From Martelella mediterranea (GTDB taxonomy: Bacteria > Pseudomonadota > Alphaproteobacteria > Rhizobiales > Rhizobiaceae): a stretch of DNA of 64,000 nt. Below, piece after piece: positions 51,125 to 59,004 of the stretch (the stretch's first letter is position 1; each line of letters starts with the position of its first letter). The notes below the pieces were generated by a model. That model worked only from the letters and a program-made list of their open reading frames with translations, did not search any database and had not been told where the DNA came from. Where the stretch lies: the NCBI RefSeq assembly GCF_004342225.1, contig NZ_SMAR01000011.1:44403-108402 (forward strand). Reading direction: 5' to 3'. Both the position numbers and the translations under genes were made by a program.

Positions 51125-52186
51125 TCAGGAAACTCTGAGGCCGCTCGCCCTGTCGAAAACGTGAAGCGTATCCAGTTTCGCCGTCACGGTGACATCAGCA
51201 TCCGCATCAAAGAAAATCGACTGCGGCACTCTGACGGTGACCTGCTCGCCGCTTCGAAGGCGGACATAAACATAGGAATCATCACCGAGATATTCGGTGT
51301 AAATCACCTTTCCGGCAAAGCCATCTTCTCCATGGCCAGCCTCAAGCTCGAAATTGTCCGGGCGCGCGCCGATGGTCAGCGCGCCCTGTTCAAAACGTTC
51401 CGGCGCATCGATGGCGCCGGTCCCGGCAATGGCAAGTTTGCCGTTTTCATTGGCGACGTTGAGCAGTGTCATCTTTGGCGAGCCGATAAAGGTCGCTACA
51501 AAGGTATTGGCGGGTGTTTCGAACAGCTCACGCGGGCTGCCCACCTGTTCGATATAGCCATTGTTCATGACCACGATCCGGTCGGCCAGTGTCATCGCCT
51601 CTACCTGGTCATGGGTCACATAGATCATGGTTCCGCCGATCTCCCGGTGCAGGCGGGCAATTTCAAGCCGCACATCGGCTCTTAATGCGGCATCAAGGTT
51701 GGAAAGCGGTTCATCCAGCAGGAAGACGTCAGGTTTGCGCACGACGGCACGGGCAATCGCGACGCGCTGTCGCTGTCCGCCGGAAAGCTGCCGCGGCTTG
51801 CGGTCCAGATATTCTTCAAGGCGCAGCATGCGTGAGGCTTCAGCAATCCTGCGTTTAACCTCGTCTTTCGAGAGCCCCATCAGCCGCGCGCCGAAAGCCA
51901 TGTTTTCGTACACATTCATATGCGGGTAGAGCGCATAGGACTGAAATACCATGGCCGCACCGCGTTTTGACGGCGGCACATTGTTCATGACCTTGTCATT
52001 GATGCTGAGCGTGCCGTCCGAAATCGGGTCCAGGCCTGCAATCAGGCGCAAAAGCGTCGACTTTCCGCAGCCTGAGGGGCCGACGAAGATCATCAGTTCC
52101 CGGTCTCCGATTTCCAGATCAATGCCATGCAGGACTTCGGTTTCCTTGAAACGCTTTACGATCTTCTTCAGGGACAGGCGCGCCAA
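51125..52186 (-). CDS. Sugar ABC transporter ATP-binding protein (UgpC/MsmK-like)
   Basis: A 353-residue ATPase of the MalK/UgpC type. Walker A is FVGPSGCGKSTLLRLI, the Q loop MVFQSYALYPHMNVYENM, the signature QLSGGQRQRVAIARAV, and Walker B FLLDEPLSNLDAALR. The C-terminal 110 residues are the TOBE/OB regulatory domain (LTIGARPDNFELEAG, VYTEYLG-like VIYTEYLGDDSY). The start is a TTG with AAGGA 8 bases upstream, giving the conserved N-terminus (M)ARLSLKKIVKRF; there is no ATG at this point. It is the first gene of the minus-strand amino-sugar operon, just downstream of a GntR-type site. Confidence 0.9.
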   Translation of the reverse strand: MARLSLKKIVKRFKETEVLHGIDLEIGDRELMIFVGPSGCGKSTLLRLIAGLDPISDGTLSINDKVMNNVPPSKRGAAMVFQSYALYPHMNVYENMAFGARLMGLSKDEVKRRIAEASRMLRLEEYLDRKPRQLSGGQRQRVAIARAVVRKPDVFLLDEPLSNLDAALRADVRLEIARLHREIGGTMIYVTHDQVEAMTLADRIVVMNNGYIEQVGSPRELFETPANTFVATFIGSPKMTLLNVANENGKLAIAGTGAIDAPERFEQGALTIGARPDNFELEAGHGEDGFAGKVIYTEYLGDDSYVYVRLRSGEQVTVRVPQSIFFDADADVTVTAKLDTLHVFDRASGLRVS

Positions 52187-52204
52187 AATGAGATTCCTTA
52201 AGAT

Positions 52205-52221
52205 GCCATTACAATACCAAT
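52205..52221 (-). promoter_or_regulatory. GntR/HutC operator site A, before the amino-sugar transport operon
   Basis: On the minus strand ATTGGTATTGTAATGGC matches site B (TTTGGTATTGCATTGGT) at 13 of 17 bases, including an identical 9-base TTGGTATTG. Both look like repeats of a TTGG(T) half-site spaced by 6 bases. It lies 19 bases upstream of the ATPase start codon, where bound protein would block transcription. Confidence 0.6.
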
Positions 52222-52340
52222 CTATTGTTTGCCGTTTTTTGCAGAACTGTAAAGAGGAGGATTCGATGAAAATTGCTGGATATGGGTGATAATCGGGTCG
52301 CCGTGTCATGTTTTTCGAGCGGTTGGTACAGAATTTTTCA

Positions 52341-52357
52341 TTTGGTATTGCATTGGT
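52341..52357 (+). promoter_or_regulatory. GntR/HutC operator site B, before gntR-nagB-nagA
   Basis: TTTGGTATTGCATTGGT repeats site A in the same divergent region. It lies about 100 bases before the gntR start. TTGGT occurs twice with 6 bases between, resembling direct-repeat half-sites. The GntR protein encoded here is the obvious binder. Confidence 0.6.
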
Positions 52358-52456
52358 TCTTTCCAGCGACGATACTGTTTCAAGGGTGATCCACGATGCA
52401 TGTGCAGTGTTTCACATCACTCGATTTCGTTTTGCAGGAGCCGGACAAGACAGGTC

Positions 52457-53194
52457 ATGAAACATTTTTTCGAGGCGACGGATCTTGCTGGTGACGGCCC
52501 CCTCTACATCCGGCTGAAAAACGCGATTGAAGAGGCGGTTGACGCCGGACGTCTTGCGCCGGGAACAGCGCTTCCTGCAGAGCGTGAGCTGGCAATGGAA
52601 CTGGGGGTGAGCCGGGTGACTGTGCGCCGGGCCATTGATGCGCTGGCGCAGGATGGCCTGCTGCAGCGCCGCCATGGCTCCGGCACGTTTGTGGCGCAGC
52701 CGGTCGACAAGATACAGCAGCCGCTGAAACGTCTGACCTCATTCACCGAGGATATGGAAAGCCGTGGTTTGTCTCCGCGTTCGCGCTGGATCGAGCGTTC
52801 GCTGGTGGCCGCTTCCCCGGAAGAGATCATGAAACTCGGGCTTTCTCCCGGTAGCCAGGTGGCGCGCCTGAAGCGGATCCGTCTTGCGGATGACATGCCC
52901 GTTGCGATCGAGACCACAAGCCTGCCGGCAGATGTTCTCCCGGACCCTGAAAGTGTGACGGGGTCGCTCTATGAACGGCTTGCGCAAAGCGGCGTCAAGC
53001 CGGTGCGCGCTGTTCAGCGTATTACAGCTGCGTTGGTGACAGAGGCACAATCGACGCTGATGGGGGTTCCTGTCGGTGCGCCCGCTCTGGTGATGGATAG
53101 CACGGCATTCAACGAGACCGGACGCGCTGTCGAGGTAACGCGCGCTTATTACCGCAGCGATGTCTATGATTTCATATCCGAACTGACGCTTTAG
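52457..53194 (+). CDS. GntR-family (HutC subfamily) regulator of amino-sugar genes
   Basis: A 245-residue regulator. The GntR winged helix is at about residues 12-80: GPLYIRLKNAIEEAVDAGRL, LPAERELAMELGVSRVTVRRA, then LLQRRHGSGTFVA. A C-terminal UTRA effector domain follows (LTSFTEDMESRGLSPRSRWI, then PGSQVARLKRIRLADDMPVA). HutC/UTRA members NagR, YvoA and DasR sense GlcN-6-P or GlcNAc-6-P, which fits this locus. Several in-frame codons lie upstream; the ATG at MKHFFEATD begins just before the conserved domain. It is the first gene of the plus-strand operon. Confidence 0.9.
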   Translation: MKHFFEATDLAGDGPLYIRLKNAIEEAVDAGRLAPGTALPAERELAMELGVSRVTVRRAIDALAQDGLLQRRHGSGTFVAQPVDKIQQPLKRLTSFTEDMESRGLSPRSRWIERSLVAASPEEIMKLGLSPGSQVARLKRIRLADDMPVAIETTSLPADVLPDPESVTGSLYERLAQSGVKPVRAVQRITAALVTEAQSTLMGVPVGAPALVMDSTAFNETGRAVEVTRAYYRSDVYDFISELTL

Positions 53195-53230
53195 TTTTCA
53201 GCTGTCTATTTATTCCGATAAGGATTTTAC

Positions 53231-54259
53231 ATGTCTTCAGAGACCCATATGCACCGCGAGATAGCGGAAATTCCTGTCGCTGCACGACGCTTTCTGGATG
53301 AGCAGAAACAAGCTTATGGACTTGCAGGAAAGGCTTTGCGTGACAAGGATCCTTCGGTGGTTGTTACAGTGGCGCGCGGTTCATCCGATCACGCAGCGCT
53401 ATTTCTGAAATACGCGATTGAACTGACTATCGGCGTACCCGTTGCTTCTCTCGGGCCATCTTTGGCCTCCATTTTCGAGGCCCCGCTGAAGCTTCAGGGT
53501 GGCGCTGCTTTTTGTATTTCGCAGTCCGGGAAAAGCCCCGATATTGTGGCTATGGGCAAAGCCGCGCGCGCTGGTGGTGCGCTGACAATTTCGCTGGTGA
53601 ACACCATCTCCTCGCCGCTTGCAGAGATCGCCGACCAGCCGATTGATATTGCAGCCGGGCCAGAAAGGGCGGTTGCCGCGACGAAATCCTATGTCAACTC
53701 GGTGGTCGCCGGTCTGGCGGTTCTGGCAGAGTGGGCGGATGATGACCTTTTGCGCCGAGCGCTTGAAGAATTGCCTGCAAGCTTTGAACGAGCGCTGGCG
53801 CTGGATTGGGCTGCGCTGCTGAAGCCGTTAGAGGTGGCGCAATCGCTTTATGTTCTCGGGCGTGGGCCAACCTTTGCAATCGCCAGTGAGGCGGCCCTTA
53901 AATGCAAGGAAACCTGCGAATTACATGCAGAGGCTTATTCTTCGGCAGAAGTGATGCATGGTCCGGTCTCGCTGGTGGAAAAGGCGTTTCCGGTGATTGC
54001 CTTTGCCGCAGGTGACAAGGCGGAATCCTCGATCGCGGCAACGGCATCCGGCATGGCCGGAAAAGGGGCAAATGTCTTTCTTTCGTCTTTGAAGGGAGAG
54101 GGTGTTTCCGTGCTGCCCGCTGTTGAAACAGGTCATCCGCTGACAGATGCGCTGGCGCTGATTGTTCCCTATTATCGCTTTATTGAACAGCTTTCGCGCG
54201 CTCGTGGCTTTAATCCGGATTCACCGGTCGCGCTCAACAAGGTGACGGAGACCGAGTGA
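53231..54259 (+). CDS. SIS-domain glucosamine-6-phosphate deaminase/isomerase (NagB-II type)
   Basis: A 342-residue protein with two SIS domains, equal to the isomerase half of GlmS without the glutaminase domain. It shows MHREIAEIPVAARRFLDEQ, ARGSSDHAALFLKY, CISQSGKSPDIVAM and the later LGRGPTFAIASEAALKCKETCELHAEA with VMHGPVSLVE. Family members (NagB-II, AgaS) deaminate GlcN-6-P or GalN-6-P to a ketose-6-phosphate plus ammonia. Position between gntR and nagA suggests the GlcN-6-P reaction, giving fructose-6-phosphate. nagA begins one base after its stop. Confidence 0.88.
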   Translation: MSSETHMHREIAEIPVAARRFLDEQKQAYGLAGKALRDKDPSVVVTVARGSSDHAALFLKYAIELTIGVPVASLGPSLASIFEAPLKLQGGAAFCISQSGKSPDIVAMGKAARAGGALTISLVNTISSPLAEIADQPIDIAAGPERAVAATKSYVNSVVAGLAVLAEWADDDLLRRALEELPASFERALALDWAALLKPLEVAQSLYVLGRGPTFAIASEAALKCKETCELHAEAYSSAEVMHGPVSLVEKAFPVIAFAAGDKAESSIAATASGMAGKGANVFLSSLKGEGVSVLPAVETGHPLTDALALIVPYYRFIEQLSRARGFNPDSPVALNKVTETE

Positions 54260-54260
54260 T

Positions 54261-55415
54261 ATGAAAAAGGTTCTCAAGGGTGCACGGATCTTCGATGGCG
54301 AGACAACCCGCGAAGGCCTCGCGCTGGTGTTCGATGAAACCGGCATTGAACGGATCGTCGCCTCTCATCTTGCCCCCTCAGATGCTGAGGTCATTCAGGC
54401 TGATGGTCTTCTGGCTGCGCCCGGCTTCGTTGATTTGCAGGTCAATGGTGGCGGCGGCGTCTTGTTGAATAACGATCCCAGCCGCATCGGCATTGAAATG
54501 ATCTGCCGTGCCCATCAACAGTTCGGCACGACGTCTTTGCTGCCGACACTGATTACGGACCGTCCGGATATTGTGAAAGAGGCCGTCGCTGCCGGTCGCG
54601 AAGCCTTCGAGGCGGGTGTGCCGGGCTTTCTTGGCCTGCATCTCGAAGGGCCGCATCTGGCGCTTTCGAGGAAGGGGACGCATGATCCCGCTCTGATCCG
54701 CCCAATGGATGACGCCGATTGTGACTTTCTGGTTGAAAATGCCGGAAAATTTGGTGTCGCTCTGACAACAGTCGCGCCGGAAAGCGTCAGGCGTCAGCAG
54801 GTGGCAAGGTTGTCCCGGGCCGGGTTCATCGTCAGCCTCGGGCATACCGATGTCACATGTGCTGTCGCGCGGGAATATCGCCTTGCCGGTGCCTCCATGG
54901 CAACACATCTGTTCAACGCGATGAGCCCGCTGAAACACCGTGAGCCGGGGCTGGTCGGTGCAGCGCTGGCAGATGGTGGACTGTCCTGTGGTCTGATTGC
55001 CGATACCTTCCATGTCGATTCTGTGGCCATGGATGTCGCGATACGGTCAAAGGCCGGGCCGGGCAAAATCTTCCTCGTGACCGACGCGATGTCTGTGACG
55101 GGCACAGATGATTCGCGTTTCGAACTGAATGGCCGGACGATCTACCGTCGTGGCGGACGTCTGACGCTGGAGGATGGCACGCTCGCCGGAGCGGATACCG
55201 ATATGCTGACTTGCGTGAAAAACGTCTACACACTTCTCGGTGTACCGCTGGAAGAGGCGCTTCGAATGGCTTCGCTTTATCCTGCCAATGCCGCTGGTGC
55301 TGCAACCAAGGGGCGGCTGAAGCCGGGCGCTGACGCCGACTTTGTGCTTCTGGATGATCACCTTGGCCTGAAAGCGACTTATATTGGCGGGCAGCGTGTG
55401 TTTGCTGCTGCATAG
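54261..55415 (+). CDS. nagA: N-acetylglucosamine-6-phosphate deacetylase
   Basis: A 384-residue amidohydrolase that removes acetate from GlcNAc-6-phosphate. Conserved blocks: PGFVDLQVNGGGGVLLNND, the metal-binding LGLHLEGPHLALSRKGTH, SLGHTDVTCAVA, ATHLFNAMSPLKHREPG, and the catalytic aspartate in FLVTDAMSVTGTDD. The C-terminus has YPANAAGAATKGRLKPGADAD. The gene starts one base after the deaminase stop, so the two are translationally coupled. It joins the products of the kinase and MurQ to central metabolism. Confidence 0.95.
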   Translation: MKKVLKGARIFDGETTREGLALVFDETGIERIVASHLAPSDAEVIQADGLLAAPGFVDLQVNGGGGVLLNNDPSRIGIEMICRAHQQFGTTSLLPTLITDRPDIVKEAVAAGREAFEAGVPGFLGLHLEGPHLALSRKGTHDPALIRPMDDADCDFLVENAGKFGVALTTVAPESVRRQQVARLSRAGFIVSLGHTDVTCAVAREYRLAGASMATHLFNAMSPLKHREPGLVGAALADGGLSCGLIADTFHVDSVAMDVAIRSKAGPGKIFLVTDAMSVTGTDDSRFELNGRTIYRRGGRLTLEDGTLAGADTDMLTCVKNVYTLLGVPLEEALRMASLYPANAAGAATKGRLKPGADADFVLLDDHLGLKATYIGGQRVFAAA

Positions 55416-55544
55416 TCTCTATTGATAGCGAGGGCCGATATCATCTACGCAGGATAAAACGACGGCCTTTCGTTACGTTACATTTACTCCTTGTTTAATT
55501 GCTCGTGTTAAAGCTGTGACTGAAATCGGTTTTTCGAGGGCAAG

Positions 55545-56255
55545 ATGAATTGCAAGTTATTAATCGCTACGGCTACGATCGCATTCTCTTCTTCTGCTTT
55601 GGCTGCAGACTATACGTTCGAAGCTCCGCTTCGCCCGACTTTTGATTATAATCAACGTTCTGGCGTCCGGGTTTCTGGCGATCAGTGGAACGGGCCTTAC
55701 GCTGGCGTTACCCTTGGCTATGGCTGGGATCGTCTGCGCGGAACGCTGAACGGATATGAAACCGAGCCCGAAAAGCTCGATGGTCTCAATCTGGGCGGTT
55801 TTGCCGGCTATAATAAACAGTTCTCAAATAGCATCGTCCTTGGCCTTGAAGGTGACTTTGAATACGCTTGGAATGAGAACGCCTATCCGCTGGGGCAGGG
55901 GCTCGAACTGAAAACAGGAACAACATGGGGCGGTTCTTTGCGCGGGCGCATCGGGGTGGCGGCAGGAAGGGCGCTGTTCTATGGCACAGCCGGTGTTGCT
56001 GTCAGCAATCTCGATGTTGCCAGAATCTCTGACCTCGGCATAAGCAAGACGATGTGGGGATATACTGTCGGCGCGGGCGTGGACTATGCGTTCACCGACA
56101 TGATCTTTGGCCGATTGGAATATCGTTACACCGGTTATCCGGAGGCAGACGTTCTCAAGGATGCGGCCCGCGCTGTGTTTCCCGATACGCCGGTCGATCT
56201 GGGCGTCAAAATGCACAGCAATACCGTCCGGGCTGGCCTGGGCGTCAAATTTTGA
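55545..56255 (+). CDS. Outer membrane beta-barrel protein (Omp25/Omp31-like)
   Basis: A 236-residue outer-membrane protein. A signal peptide (LLIATATIAFSSSALA) is cut before ADYTFEAP. The mature barrel alternates aromatic and small residues: WNGPYAGVTLGYGWDRLRG, LNLGGFAGYNKQFSNSIVLG, GDFEYAWNEN, GSLRGRIGVAAGRALFYGTA and GAGVDYAFTDMIFGRLEYRYT. It ends with AGLGVKF, a C-terminal Phe as in barrel proteins recognised by BamA. It resembles the Brucella Omp25/Omp31 and opacity-protein group. An AGGG lies 6 bases before the ATG, and the gene stands alone. Confidence 0.88.
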   Translation: MNCKLLIATATIAFSSSALAADYTFEAPLRPTFDYNQRSGVRVSGDQWNGPYAGVTLGYGWDRLRGTLNGYETEPEKLDGLNLGGFAGYNKQFSNSIVLGLEGDFEYAWNENAYPLGQGLELKTGTTWGGSLRGRIGVAAGRALFYGTAGVAVSNLDVARISDLGISKTMWGYTVGAGVDYAFTDMIFGRLEYRYTGYPEADVLKDAARAVFPDTPVDLGVKMHSNTVRAGLGVKF

Positions 56256-56272
56256 CAGTATCGTTTCTCATT

Positions 56273-57388
56273 TCAGTCAAACACGATTGCTGGGCCTTTG
56301 GTCTCACGGCCTTTCAGTCCGGCAAGCGTGGCGGAGGCGATGGCTTTATAGGCTTGTGCATGGGGCCCGTCCGGTGCGCCTGCCACAACCGGGGTTCCCG
56401 CATCTGAGGTCTCGCGAATGTCCATTGCCAGCGAAACCTCGCCGAGGAAGGGAACGCCGATCTTCTCAGCTTCGTCCTTTGCGCCGCCGTGACCGAAGAT
56501 ATTGTGAACCGTTCCGCAGTTGGGGCAGACGAAGGTGCTCATATTTTCGACAATGCCAAGCACGGGCACTGACACCTTGTTGAACATGGCAATGGCCTTG
56601 CGGGCATCGATCAGTGCCAGATCCTGCGGCGTCGAAACAACGACGCTGCCTGCAAGCGGCACCTGCTGAGCCATCGTCAGCTGGGCATCGCCAGTGCCCG
56701 GCGGCATGTCGACCACCAGCACATCCAACTCGCCCCACGCGACTTCTTTCAGCATCTGCATCAGCGCTGACTGTACCATCGGGCCACGCCAGATAACGGC
56801 GGTTCCTTCATCGACCAGAAAGCCGATAGACATGACCTTAAGGCCGTACTTCTCCATCGGCAGAATGGTCCGGCCCGGTCCCTGCAAGGGTCTTCCGGAA
56901 AGGCCGAAAAGGCGCGGGATAGATGGGCCGTAAATATCCGCGTCCAGCAGCCCGACTTTAAGGCCTTCGGCGGCAAGGCCAAGCGCAAGATTGACAGAGG
57001 TTGTCGATTTGCCGACGCCGCCCTTGCCCGATGCAACGGCAATGATTGACTTTATGCCCGGAATTTCGGGTTTGGAGGGCTTTTCGCCTTTTGGCTGCTG
57101 CTGCGAACCCTTGCTTTTCGGGGCGGAAGACGAGGCGGCAGGCTTGTCCGCCGTCAGCGTGACAAAGGTCTGGGTAACACCAGGGAGTTCGTTAACGTGC
57201 TTCTGCGTCGACTGGCGAACCGGTTCAAAGGCTTCGACGCGGCTTTCAGGCACGCTGAGAGAGAAATAGACCTTGCCGTCGGAAATGAAAATGTCCGAAA
57301 CCATGCCGCTGTCAGCCAGATTGCCGCCTTCTGGCAGGGTTATGGCTTTCAGGCTTTGAAGGACCTGTTCTTTGGAAAATTCCGTCAT
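56273..57388 (-). CDS. Mrp/NBP35 Fe-S cluster carrier ATPase
   Basis: A 371-residue P-loop NTPase (ApbC/Mrp) that carries 4Fe-4S clusters to apoproteins. An N-terminal MIP18/DUF59 domain (LKAITLPEGGNLADSGMVSD) is followed by a Pro/Ser/Lys linker. The deviant Walker A is AVASGKGGVGKSTTSVNLA and switch motifs are LDADIYGPSIPRLFG and VDMPPGTGDAQLTM. The cluster ligands CPNCG lie in NMSTFVCPNCGTVHNIFGHGG. I chose the start MTEFSKEQV next to GAGAGG; the longer frame lacks support. A structured leader RNA and terminator lie upstream. Confidence 0.92.
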   Translation of the reverse strand: MTEFSKEQVLQSLKAITLPEGGNLADSGMVSDIFISDGKVYFSLSVPESRVEAFEPVRQSTQKHVNELPGVTQTFVTLTADKPAASSSAPKSKGSQQQPKGEKPSKPEIPGIKSIIAVASGKGGVGKSTTSVNLALGLAAEGLKVGLLDADIYGPSIPRLFGLSGRPLQGPGRTILPMEKYGLKVMSIGFLVDEGTAVIWRGPMVQSALMQMLKEVAWGELDVLVVDMPPGTGDAQLTMAQQVPLAGSVVVSTPQDLALIDARKAIAMFNKVSVPVLGIVENMSTFVCPNCGTVHNIFGHGGAKDEAEKIGVPFLGEVSLAMDIRETSDAGTPVVAGAPDGPHAQAYKAIASATLAGLKGRETKGPAIVFD

Positions 57389-57541
57389 GATGCCTCTCGC
57401 TTGTCTTGCCCGTAGATAGTGAAGATTGATGCTGACGCCAAGCGCAGAAAACAATTCGGCTGACAAAGCGGGCCACTAAAATGACGGTCGCCTGTTATAC
57501 CATCGTATAATAAGTAACTTCGTTCTCTTCAGGGTCTTGGG

Positions 57542-57594
57542 CAAATAAAAACGCCGACCTGAAATCTGAGCTGTCAGATTATCAAGGTCGGCGT
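57542..57594 (-). terminator. Intrinsic terminator at the end of the candidate small RNA
   Basis: ACGCCGACCT (57551-57560) pairs perfectly with AGGTCGGCGT (57585-57594). Inside, AATCTGA pairs with TCAGATT around a 4-base loop, giving a long two-part stem. On the minus strand five U residues follow at once, then AUUUG. It is too far from the mrp start to belong to mrp itself. Confidence 0.85.
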
Positions 57595-57755
57595 CTTTAT
57601 GTTTTCAAACCGCGCTCTCGGGCGCGCTTTTGTTTCATCCCCTCTGGACTTGGTGAGAAGATGACCTATTCGTTTCTGCTTGGCAAGCAGCTTTTTATTA
57701 AGCGGGCCTACTCAACATGCCCCGGAACGGATGGGATGGGAGGAGGTGTCATATT
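57545..57755 (-). ncRNA. Candidate small RNA or mrp leader RNA
   Basis: On the minus strand a transcript of about 200 nt would contain a C/U-rich segment (CACCTCCTCCCATCCCATCC) resembling the anti-Shine-Dalgarno motifs of rhizobial trans-acting sRNAs. It would also hold a perfect hairpin CTGCTT-GCC-AAGCAG (57676-57690), a GC hairpin CGCGC/GCGCG (57611-57626), and a strong terminator with a 10-bp stem plus an internal 7-bp stem. The 5' end is not defined by a clear promoter. It could equally be a leader for mrp. I could not match it to a known family. Confidence 0.4.
57597..57638 (-). CDS. Possible tiny ORF within the candidate small RNA
   Basis: A 13-codon frame, MKQKRARERGLKT, opens with GAGGGG only two bases before its ATG and ends directly before the terminator stem. 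Five of 13 residues are Arg or Lys. It might be a leader peptide or chance. The ribosome site is too close to be ideal. Confidence 0.2.
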   Translation of the reverse strand: MKQKRARERGLKT

Positions 57756-58044
57756 GCTGCAGTGCACAAATATTTGACACGGCTTATTTTTTAGGCGTGA
57801 TTGCGTTGTCGCAGCATGTGCGACAGTTTTATGAAAAAAATATCTGAACCAGAAAAAAAGTATGACCTGCGCCTAAAACGGCCGTCATGTACAGCCAATA
57901 GGACGCACGTGAGGAAAACATCGCTTCTTTGCTTTTCAGCATTTGCAGGAATGGCAAAGTCTGCGATTTTCTGTTTTGAGACAAAATGAAAACGGGAGTT
58001 GCTTTCATACCGGAGTGTCTGTGTGTGAAGGCGGGAGTAACCAG

Positions 58045-58947
58045 ATGACGGCAGAGACGGTTTTTGAAGGCAGAATTCTGAGTACGGATCGGATGGCGCT
58101 GGGGGAGGGGCCTGGCTATGATCCCGAAACGGATCTGATCTGGTGGTTCGATATCACCAATTGCCGCCTGAATTTTATGAATGCTTCTAACCGCGATCGC
58201 CGGATCATAACGTTGCCGGAGATGGCCAGTGTTCTGGCGCCGGTGGACGAAAAGCGCCAGCTGATCGCTATGGAAACCGGCCTCTATTTTCGCGACACGG
58301 CGCACGGCGCTTTGACTTTGCATGTGGCAATTGAGGAAGACAGGCCCGAGACCCGTCCCAATGACGGACGGGTTCATCCTTCAGGCGCATTGTGGATTTC
58401 GACAATGGGGAAGGAGGCTGAGGAAGGTGTTGGCGCGATTTATCATGTGCTGAAGGGCGAAGTGACGAAAATCGTCGAGGGCATGACGATACCGAACGCG
58501 ATCTGCTTCTCGCCCGATGGTGAGACCGGATACTATGTCGATACGCCCGTGGGCAAACTGATGCGCATGCCGCTTGATCCGGAAACCGGCCTGCCGGATG
58601 GTGATCCAGAGGTCTTTATTGATAACGCAGAAAAGCCCGGCGGCATGGATGGTGCAGTTTGCGATGGCGACGGGCACATCTGGAATGCGCGGTACGGCAT
58701 GGGCGTTCTTGACCACTATCATTCTGATGGGCGACTTATCGCGCGCTATCAGTTGCCGGCGCGTCAGCCGACCTGCCCGGCCTTCATTGGCAAAGATGGT
58801 GGCTGGATGATGGTGACAACGGCGGCTCAGAATACCCGCCCCGAAGAAGAGCCGAATGCCGGTTTTACTTTCGCTCTGGTGACCGGTGCGCGCCCGCGTT
58901 TCGATCCACCCTATCTGGCGGAAGAGCCGCTGCCGTTTCGCCGTTAG
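58045..58947 (+). CDS. SMP-30/gluconolactonase-family protein
   Basis: A 300-residue six-bladed beta-propeller lactonase. Family motifs: LGEGPGYDPETDLIWWFDI (metal-binding Glu), RPNDGRVHPSGALWISTMG (Asn and Asp near the metal), and IPNAICFSPDGETGYYVDT with GMDGAVCDGDGHIWNARYG. These bind a divalent cation and hydrolyse sugar lactones such as gluconolactone or L-arabinonolactone. The start ATG follows GGGAG at 8 bases; an upstream in-frame ATG has no ribosome site. It stands alone upstream of mutL. Confidence 0.9.
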   Translation: MTAETVFEGRILSTDRMALGEGPGYDPETDLIWWFDITNCRLNFMNASNRDRRIITLPEMASVLAPVDEKRQLIAMETGLYFRDTAHGALTLHVAIEEDRPETRPNDGRVHPSGALWISTMGKEAEEGVGAIYHVLKGEVTKIVEGMTIPNAICFSPDGETGYYVDTPVGKLMRMPLDPETGLPDGDPEVFIDNAEKPGGMDGAVCDGDGHIWNARYGMGVLDHYHSDGRLIARYQLPARQPTCPAFIGKDGGWMMVTTAAQNTRPEEEPNAGFTFALVTGARPRFDPPYLAEEPLPFRR

Positions 58948-59004
58948 TCAAAAGCTTAAAACTGCTGCTTCCACGATGCCGCGAATCTCTTTACAACTCA
59001 GTGC

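Larger units (their letters stand above)
57389..58044. other. Long intergenic region with candidate small RNA
   Basis: The largest gene-free stretch of the window (656 bases), between divergent mrp and the SMP-30 gene. Its central 57542-57750 part is strongly structured and ends in a terminator on the minus strand. The outer parts contain a TTGACA hexamer at 57773-57778 on the plus strand and AT-rich runs but no gene I can support. Confidence 0.5.
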
